From the NCBI GenBank assembly GCA_937927975.1, contig CALEZT010000104.1, positions 1 to 5,838 of the forward strand: a DNA stretch of 5,838 nucleotides. The letters are read 5' to 3'. Positions 1 to 5,542 of the stretch are shown here, in pieces. The DNA comes from an uncultured Phycisphaerales bacterium (lineage in GTDB: Bacteria; Planctomycetota; Phycisphaerae; Sedimentisphaerales; Anaerobacaceae). Under the pieces are notes generated by a model, which saw only the letters and a program-made list of their open reading frames with translations, did not search any database and was not told the origin of the DNA. Position 1 is the first letter of the stretch, and every line of letters starts with the position of its first letter. The translations under genes and the position numbers were made by a program.

Positions 1-677
1 TCCGGACCTTCGAGGGACACACCAATACTGTCGAATCCGTCGCTCTGAGTGCCGATGGCCGCTGGGCGTTGTCGGGAAGCCGCGACAATATGCTTCGTCT
101 TTGGGAGGTATCGACGGGCCGCTGTGTCCGGACGTTGGAGGGGCACTGGTATCCGGTCGAATCCGTCGCTCTGAGTGCCGATGGTCGCTGGGCGTTATCG
201 GGGGGCTGGGACAAGACGGTTTGCCTTTGGGAGCTTTCAACGGGCCGCTGCGTCCGGACATTGGAGGGGCACACGCTCGCAATCACTTCCGTCGCTCTGA
301 GTGCCGATGGCCGCTGGGCGTTGTCGGGGAGCCAAGACGGTACGCTTCGTCTTTGGGAACTCGACTGGGAATATGAGTTTCCCGGCTGGGCAGACTGGAA
401 CGAGGGGGCACTGCCGTATTTGACCAACTTCCTGACGTTGCATACGCCCTGTGCAGCGAATCTACCATCTGAAGGCGAACCCAATGAGGAGCAAATCTCC
501 CTGTCCCTAACGCGAAAAGGCAAGCCGACGTGGACTGAAGACGACTTCGGGCAGCTTCTGTATACTCTTGGCTGTGCCGGCTACGGTTGGTTGCGCCCAG
601 AGGGAGTGCGAAAGAAGTTGGAGGATATGGCGGCGAATTGGCAAGGTCCGTTGCCTTTGCCGTGGGGAAAGCAGTAG
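1..677 (+). CDS. WD40-repeat protein, 3' part only (possibly C-terminus of a Ser/Thr kinase-WD40 protein)
   Basis: The frame is already open at base 3 and ends at TAG 675-677, so at least 224 C-terminal residues are visible and the true start lies outside the window; the TTG at 69-71 falls inside a repeat and is not a start. Three WD40 blades of exactly 42 residues are seen, each with a Gly-His near its beginning and a Leu-Trp-Glu (the WD position) at its end, as expected for blades of a beta-propeller that acts as a binding or scaffold surface. After the last blade comes a tail of about 100 residues rich in Trp, Tyr and Leu (motifs such as LTRKGKPTWTEDDF and LGCAGYGWLRPEGVRKKLE). I recall a similar tail at the end of large bacterial kinase-WD40 proteins. 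No signal peptide or membrane segment lies in the visible part. The kinase assignment is inference; the WD40 assignment is firm. Confidence 0.9.
   Translation, partial: RTFEGHTNTVESVALSADGRWALSGSRDNMLRLWEVSTGRCVRTLEGHWYPVESVALSADGRWALSGGWDKTVCLWELSTGRCVRTLEGHTLAITSVALSADGRWALSGSQDGTLRLWELDWEYEFPGWADWNEGALPYLTNFLTLHTPCAANLPSEGEPNEEQISLSLTRKGKPTWTEDDFGQLLYTLGCAGYGWLRPEGVRKKLEDMAANWQGPLPLPWGKQ
3..362 (+). repeat. Tandem 126-bp repeats encoding WD40 blades (3 copies, last one diverging)
   Basis: Repeat units begin at bases 3, 129 and 255, a strict 126-bp period (42 codons). A 36-bp core (36-71, 162-197, 288-323) is identical in copies 1 and 3 and differs in copy 2 at only two third-codon positions, both silent. 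Differences cluster instead in two short patches per unit: just after the Gly-His, and around the Asp before the last strand. Copies 1 and 2 differ at about 24 of 126 bases by my hand count. The array probably continues upstream of the window. Confidence 0.92.
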
Positions 678-905
678 CGTCCAAGAGAGGAGCGGGAGAC
701 CAATGAAGCAGGAAAGGCTATGCAAACAAGATGCCCTCGCTTAAACCAGAGCGTTGCTGCAGCCTGGGCAAGACGATGAGGCGTGTGGCGTAGTGGCTGA
801 AGGTGCGTGAGCTGGGAAGATTGGGAACCAATGGGCAAGTTCGGGCGTCGCCTCCACAGGAGTGGTTGAACGCTGACGCAGTGGAGTAAGAATCCTGATA
901 CTGAT
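678..905 (+). other. Intergenic gap with a possible decayed coding fragment
   Basis: This 228-base stretch separates the WD40 gene from the Clp-like pair. No intact gene, clear promoter or intrinsic terminator is visible. A purine-rich run (about 684-699) precedes an ATG at 703 that opens only 13 codons. In another frame, bases 794-889 read through 31 codons to TAA and have protein-like composition, but a TAG at 791-793 cuts this off from an ATG at 776. This could be a relic of an inserted element or gene, or chance; I cannot identify a family. Confidence 0.3.
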
Positions 906-1967
906 ATGAAGACATCCATTTCGATCGACTTGGTGTGGCAATTGGCTGGGCAGGAGGCCATTGCCAGCGACTTCAAGGAAATACTCCCCGAGCATTTTCT
1001 TGTCTCGCTGCTGAAGTACGTGGAATTGCCGGCGGCGGAGGTAGAGAAGATCGCCCTTGGGGCTGAGGCATCGAGGGCCCTGCTGGGCGAGGTCAACGAG
1101 CTGCGCGGGGAGTTGGCAGAGCGCGGTATTGACAGTACACAGACTCGGCGGGGCCTGCGGGCTCGATTAGGTAAAGGCAATTGTCCTTACGACGGGGGCC
1201 AGAAGCACCGGTCGCAGGCCAGCCGGGACGCCTTCGATGCGGCCGTGAGACTCGCTGAGAACGCAGGCAGCGAGATGCTTTCCACCGTACACATACTCCG
1301 AGCCCTGCTCACCGCGCCCACGCCGGCGATGGTGGAAGTGCTGGGAAACGTAGCGAGGCCGGCCATGCCTAAGGTGGCTGTCACACCGCTACTGGATGCG
1401 TACGGGCGCAATCTCTGCGAATTTGCCCTGAAGTCTTCTCAAGAACAGAGTCAAGGACGAGTGGCAGAAAGCCGAGCCCTTGTTCGTGCGCTATGTGACA
1501 GGAGTCGAAGGGGTGTGGTGCTTATCGCTGAAGACGAGGATGAGGCATTCTCAGTCGCGGTTGGGGCCGCTGGAGTTATGTCCTCTAAGAGCTGCCCATC
1601 TGAACTGAAGGCCATGCAGGTACTCGATGTGAGATCAATTCGGTCATCGGTTCCTGGAGACGAGATCGGGCATGCCGAGCTTCTCTCTGAGACCTTGGAT
1701 CGGGTCGAAAGGATGTTCGCGGAGGCGATCACCGTTGGGAACGTAGTGTTGTTCTGTCCCAGTATGCCGGAGCCAATAGGAAACGCGGATACCACCTTGT
1801 TTAATGTACTGAAGAGTGCCTTGGCCAAGAGAGAGCCACAGTGCATTTGTCGTGTGTCGCCGGAGGTATACCAGAAATATCTTAAAGCAGATCGGGCGTG
1901 GAGGCAAATCACCCACGTCATGTGGATCCACGAACAGAAACTGCGTGAATTGCCCGATGAGCTGTAG
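906..1967 (+). CDS. Clp-N domain protein with degenerate ClpA/B/C-type D1 (pseudo-AAA+) module
   Basis: A 353-residue protein, probably cytoplasmic, with no signal peptide or membrane segment. Residues about 1-150 resemble a Clp N-domain (substrate or adaptor binding): two helical halves, about 15-45 and 102-148, joined by a charged Arg-rich linker. Residues 161-175 (PLLDAYGRNLCEFAL) match the segment leading into the first ATPase ring of ClpB/ClpC. Residues about 195-343 then follow a ClpB/ClpC D1 in order, including a Leu-Lys-x-Ala-Leu helix near 302 and a Tyr-x-Lys-Tyr segment near 322. The ATPase residues are gone: the Walker A place reads IAEDEDEAFS (Lys and Thr replaced by Ala214 and Phe215), the Walker B acids are Pro285 and Ser286, and the Arg-finger pair reads Gln-Ile. 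I infer a non-hydrolysing structural or adaptor subunit for the protein encoded 17 bases downstream. The ATG at 906 is the first ATG after the in-frame stop at 867-869; the GGAG at 883-886 is 19 bases away, so initiation looks weak. A CTG at 873 is an unlikely alternative. Confidence 0.85.
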   Translation: MKTSISIDLVWQLAGQEAIASDFKEILPEHFLVSLLKYVELPAAEVEKIALGAEASRALLGEVNELRGELAERGIDSTQTRRGLRARLGKGNCPYDGGQKHRSQASRDAFDAAVRLAENAGSEMLSTVHILRALLTAPTPAMVEVLGNVARPAMPKVAVTPLLDAYGRNLCEFALKSSQEQSQGRVAESRALVRALCDRSRRGVVLIAEDEDEAFSVAVGAAGVMSSKSCPSELKAMQVLDVRSIRSSVPGDEIGHAELLSETLDRVERMFAEAITVGNVVLFCPSMPEPIGNADTTLFNVLKSALAKREPQCICRVSPEVYQKYLKADRAWRQITHVMWIHEQKLRELPDEL

Positions 1968-1974
1968 AGCCATT

Positions 1975-1979
1975 AGGAG
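1975..1979 (+). promoter_or_regulatory. Shine-Dalgarno for the Clp-FtsH fusion gene
   Basis: AGGAG lies 5 bases before the ATG at 1985, inside the 17-base gap after the stop of the preceding gene. This fixes the start of the 1161-aa protein and supports co-transcription of the two genes. It is much stronger than the signal before the first gene of the pair. Confidence 0.85.
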
Positions 1980-1984
1980 CCGAT

Positions 1985-4900
1985 ATGTTCTCAGATAGAG
2001 CACAAGCGATAATAGACTCGGCGAAAGACTATGCCTTTTCTGCCGGTGAGGGCGATTTGAGTCTCTTGGCCGTCTTAAGGGCCATTGGTGGCCGATCCGA
2101 GGCGAGTGTCCTGTTGGCGGAATGCCTGGGAATAAGCCCAGAGCAATTGAGAGTCGTCTGTCCACAGGGGCCCCCGCCTGCAGCATGCATAGGGAAACTG
2201 CCGCTGGCGGAGGGAACACGGTCTGTGCTGTCCGCAGCGAAGGAGATGGCTGAAGAGATCCCGGATCGCCATCATCCTGGTCTGATCGATCTGAGACATC
2301 TGGTCTGTGGCTTGGCAATGTCCCGCGATGCTTGTGCCATTCTCAAAGCAAGTCCTATCTCTCGCGAAAAGGCCCTGGCGTCTCTGGCCTCTTGGTACGA
2401 CCGAGACATCCAATCACCCAAGCTCGAAGATCTGACCGACCGGCTGCGGCAACTGCGGGCAGACCTGCTGACCAAGGTCTTTGGCCAGGACCATGCTGTC
2501 CACGCCTTTGTCGAAGGCGTGTTCAACGCGGAGGTGGTAGCCGCTGCGGATACTCGGCGTACGATGCCGCGGGCAGTGTTTGTTTTTGCCGGGCCGCCTG
2601 GCGTGGGCAAGACCTTCCTGGCCGAACTGGGAGCAGCCGCGATGGGGCGACCGTTCAGGCGATTCGACATGAGCGCCTATTCGGGCCACTACCAGAACGA
2701 GCAGCTGGTGGGTATGGCCAAGAGCTACCACGGTGCTCATCCCGGAACGCTGACCGAGTTCGTTGAGAAGAACCCTGGTGCAGTATTGCTCTTCGATGAG
2801 ATTGAAAAAGCACACGTCAATACGATCCATCTGTTTCTACAGATCCTGGATGTCGGCGCGTTAGAGGATAAGTATCATGAGCGAAGCGTCTGCTTTCGTG
2901 ATACGACGATCATCTTTACCACCAATGTGGGCAAGAGGCTCTATGACCGGCCCAACGAGAGCGGAGTCAGCCGGGCGAATGCGGCATTCCATCGCAGGAC
3001 TATCCTGGATGCACTCCAGAATGAAAAGAACCCCCAGACTGGCGAACCCTTCTTCCCTCCTGCAATCTGTTCGAGGATGGCGACGGGGTACCCGATCCTA
3101 TTCAACCACTTGCGGATCAACGAACTGGAACGAGTTGCAGGGGTCGAGCTTCGCCGCATCGCGGATCTCTTCGGTCGGCAATACTACAAGCAGGTCGTCT
3201 TCTGCGACAAGTTGCCTATGTGCTTGGTGCTTCGTGAAGGTGCCCGTGCTGATGCCCGCATGCTACGGTCCCAGACCGAGGCATTCGTCAAGACGGAGAT
3301 ATTCAAGTTCTGTCAGCTCTTCAACGTAGATCGGCTTGAGGACGTGCTATGCAAAGTCGATCGTATCAACTTCGCCATGGAAGACGAATCAACCCCCACG
3401 GCCACAGAGGTTCAGATCTTGTTCGAGCAGGAGACGCGCCCTCGCGTGTTGCTTGTCGCGGATGCCGATCTGGCTGCCTTGTATAAGGACTTCATTCCAG
3501 AGGTGGACTGGAGGACGGCATATACTGCGGAACGTGCCCTTCAAGTTCTGGCGGACCAAGAGGTGGACATGGTTCTGCTGGACTTGTGGCTCGGAGGGCA
3601 ATCGGAAACGCCCTCGATGACAATCCAGCACTTTGACCACATTCCTGCAGCGGCAAGAGGGTTGGACAGAGGACAGGAACTACTTCGGAAAGTGCATGAC
3701 CGCCTGCCTGGCATGCCGGTCTATCTGCTATCGTTGACGAACTCAGAGAAGCATGATAACTCCCGAGGTTCTGTAGATGAGGAACTTCTCATGGCGAGCA
3801 TTCGGGGCGGCGGCGCCAGAGGTATGATCGTCAGCCGTTTCATTGACGGCATGGTCAAGGGATGGGAAGAACATCGTGATGAATTCGTGTCTGGTTTGAT
3901 TGACATCTGCCGTCACCTATACAGGGAGCGAGTGGCTGAGCGGATGGGCCAGGAACGGAGAGTACTTGTCTTCAACACTGCTCCTCGTGTGAACCTGGAC
4001 AACCGCGAGATCAGCATCCGCCTTCGCAATCTTGGTGTGAATCGTGCTATTGCCGCAGCAGACGCGGGGGAGATCCTTGACGATGTCGAACGACCCCGGA
4101 CGCGCTTTGACGAGGTGATCGGTGCAGAGACTGCCAAGGAGGAGCTTACGTTCTTCATTGACTACCTGAAGAATCCCCGACGGTTCGCAGCCCTGGGCTT
4201 GAGGCCGCCCAAGGGTGTGTTGCTTCACGGCCCGCCTGGCACCGGCAAGACCATGCTGGCCCGGGCAATGGCTGGCGAATCAGACGTTGCCTTCATCTCG
4301 GTGTCTGCCGCCAATTTCGTGACGATCTGGCAGGGCAGTGGTCCACAGAGTGTTCGGGACCTCTTCTCTCGTGCTCGCCGGTATGCCCCGGCCATCATTT
4401 TCATTGATGAAATCGATGCAGTCGGTAGGGTCCGAACAGGTTCAGCGGGTGGCGGCCACGGGGAAGAGATGGCCCTCAACGCCTTACTTACAGAGATGGA
4501 TGGCTTCACCAGCCCCTCGCCGGACCGGCCAGTCTTCGTTCTGGCGGCGACGAACTTCAAGGTAGAATCGGAAGATCAGCAGTCCCCGGAGCGGTCTGCT
4601 CGAACGTTGGACCCTGCTTTGGTGCGTCGTTTCTCACGCGCGATCCTCGTGGACCTGCCGGATACTGCCGCTCGCCGACAATACGTGGCTTTGCGCCTGG
4701 GCGAGGTGAAGGGATTGAAGATCTCGGATTCGGCGATTGATCTCCTGGCCGAGAAATCAACAGGTATGAGCATTGCGAACCTGGAGCAGGTGATCGAGGC
4801 GGCAAGCCGGACGGCCCTGAAAAACGACGTTGAGATGACTGACGATCTGCTGCTCGAATCGCTGGATACCGCGAGAGAAGGTGATGCCAAGGAATGGGCC

Positions 4901-5470
4901 GCCGAGTTCCTGGAGAGGACCGCACGGCACGAGGCAGGTCATACTGTCATGTACTGGCTCTCAGGCTGGTGGTCGCCCGAGGTTTCGATCGTCGCCCGTG
5001 CCGAGCACGGCGGCGGGATGCGCCGCTGTGAGCAAGAGATGAACCGGGAGAGCCTGACGCGTGAGGAAATGCTGGCTCGCATTCGGACCTGCCTGGGCGG
5101 AAGGGCTGCCGAAATGCTCTGTTATGGGCAATCTGGTCTTACCACCGGTGTCTCCGGCGATCTAGAGCACGCGACCAGCCTTGGTAGGCAGATGGTCTGT
5201 CGATACGGCATGGACGAGGAGTTCGGTCTTCTGGCGATGCCGGAGTTGTTCAAATACGCCGAGGCTGTCAGCAGCCCCACATATCAGCGTGTCAACGAGG
5301 CCGTGAACAAGATGCTCAATCAGGAAATGGTAAAGACACTCAAGCTCCTGGAGGCCAACCGGCAGCATCTGGACACCGTGGCAAAGGCCCTTCTGGAACG
5401 CAACAGGGTATATGGAAGGGATTTGGAGCAACTTCTGCCGGCAGTTTCCCGGAAGGCCGGCGCAGCGTGA
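1985..5470 (+). CDS. Clp-N / ClpB-D2-type AAA+ / receiver-like / FtsH-type AAA+ / M41 metalloprotease fusion
   Basis: A 1161-residue protein inferred to unfold and degrade proteins in the cytoplasm. Residues 1-135: two Clp-N-like helical halves. Residues about 155-450: Clp D2-type ATPase with Walker A GPPGVGKT 203-210, pore-loop Tyr248 in SYHG, Walker B LLFDEIEKAH (Asp271, Glu272), sensor-1 Asn314, Arg364 at the Arg-finger place and a GAR sensor-2 motif at 419-421. Residues about 485-650: receiver-like fold with acidic Asp493/Asp495, candidate phospho-acceptor Asp533 in VLLDLWLGG and Ser583/Thr585 in LLSLT; the usual Lys is replaced by Ser617. Residues about 707-960: FtsH-type ATPase with Walker A GPPGTGKT 749-756, pore-loop Trp782, Walker B IIFIDEID 804-811, AATN 854-857 and Arg882/Arg885. 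Residues about 970-1155: M41 peptidase with HEAGH 982-986 and Asp1059 in the TTG-x-S-x-D motif as third zinc ligand. FtsH is normally about 600-650 residues with two membrane helices; none is visible here. No ClpP-docking IGF/IGL loop is seen in the D2 module. The domain calls are firm; the substrates are unknown. Confidence 0.93.
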   Translation: MFSDRAQAIIDSAKDYAFSAGEGDLSLLAVLRAIGGRSEASVLLAECLGISPEQLRVVCPQGPPPAACIGKLPLAEGTRSVLSAAKEMAEEIPDRHHPGLIDLRHLVCGLAMSRDACAILKASPISREKALASLASWYDRDIQSPKLEDLTDRLRQLRADLLTKVFGQDHAVHAFVEGVFNAEVVAAADTRRTMPRAVFVFAGPPGVGKTFLAELGAAAMGRPFRRFDMSAYSGHYQNEQLVGMAKSYHGAHPGTLTEFVEKNPGAVLLFDEIEKAHVNTIHLFLQILDVGALEDKYHERSVCFRDTTIIFTTNVGKRLYDRPNESGVSRANAAFHRRTILDALQNEKNPQTGEPFFPPAICSRMATGYPILFNHLRINELERVAGVELRRIADLFGRQYYKQVVFCDKLPMCLVLREGARADARMLRSQTEAFVKTEIFKFCQLFNVDRLEDVLCKVDRINFAMEDESTPTATEVQILFEQETRPRVLLVADADLAALYKDFIPEVDWRTAYTAERALQVLADQEVDMVLLDLWLGGQSETPSMTIQHFDHIPAAARGLDRGQELLRKVHDRLPGMPVYLLSLTNSEKHDNSRGSVDEELLMASIRGGGARGMIVSRFIDGMVKGWEEHRDEFVSGLIDICRHLYRERVAERMGQERRVLVFNTAPRVNLDNREISIRLRNLGVNRAIAAADAGEILDDVERPRTRFDEVIGAETAKEELTFFIDYLKNPRRFAALGLRPPKGVLLHGPPGTGKTMLARAMAGESDVAFISVSAANFVTIWQGSGPQSVRDLFSRARRYAPAIIFIDEIDAVGRVRTGSAGGGHGEEMALNALLTEMDGFTSPSPDRPVFVLAATNFKVESEDQQSPERSARTLDPALVRRFSRAILVDLPDTAARRQYVALRLGEVKGLKISDSAIDLLAEKSTGMSIANLEQVIEAASRTALKNDVEMTDDLLLESLDTAREGDAKEWAAEFLERTARHEAGHTVMYWLSGWWSPEVSIVARAEHGGGMRRCEQEMNRESLTREEMLARIRTCLGGRAAEMLCYGQSGLTTGVSGDLEHATSLGRQMVCRYGMDEEFGLLAMPELFKYAEAVSSPTYQRVNEAVNKMLNQEMVKTLKLLEANRQHLDTVAKALLERNRVYGRDLEQLLPAVSRKAGAA

Positions 5471-5542
5471 GCGTGATAGCGGTGTAGAATAGAGTGGACA
5501 GGTGAGCTGTTCGGATTGTGTACATTATTGGGAGGTACGGCC
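5471..5542 (+). other. Short intergenic region before the kinase gene
   Basis: Seventy-two bases separate the protease stop (TGA 5468-5470) from the next ATG. A TAGAAT at 5485-5490 could be a -10 box, but I find no matching -35 element at normal spacing. There is no hairpin followed by a T-run, so nothing visible stops transcription from the protease pair continuing into the kinase gene. Confidence 0.5.
5531..5536 (+). promoter_or_regulatory. Shine-Dalgarno for the kinase gene
   Basis: GGAGGT stands 6 bases before the ATG at 5543. This near-perfect site picks the kinase frame over a competing ORF that begins at 5502 in another frame. Confidence 0.88.

Noticed and set aside
69..71. TTG as the true start of the WD40 gene
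   Set aside because: The frame is open upstream and encodes the first half of the same repeat unit, so this codon is an internal leucine.
803..889. Group II intron or intron-encoded maturase remnant
   Set aside because: A GTGCG occurs at 803-807, but no domain V hairpin, boundary pair or maturase motif can be seen, so it is only noted as unexplained spacer.
866..893. Possible promoter TTGAAC / AAGAAT before the 353-aa gene
   Set aside because: Each box matches the consensus at only four of six positions, and the start site would leave almost no leader. It is too weak to call.
581..1180. 199-codon open frame on the - strand
   Set aside because: It overlaps the end of the WD40 gene and the start of the Clp-like gene, both of which have clear protein-family signals on the + strand. 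Its translation is Ser/Pro/Arg-rich with no recognisable motif.
1644..2318. 224-codon open frame on the - strand across the junction of the two Clp-like genes
   Set aside because: It is antisense to two well-supported genes and shows no domain signal.
5437..5542. Terminator after the protease gene
   Set aside because: GCCGGC palindromes occur near the end of the gene, but there is no stem long enough and no following T-run.
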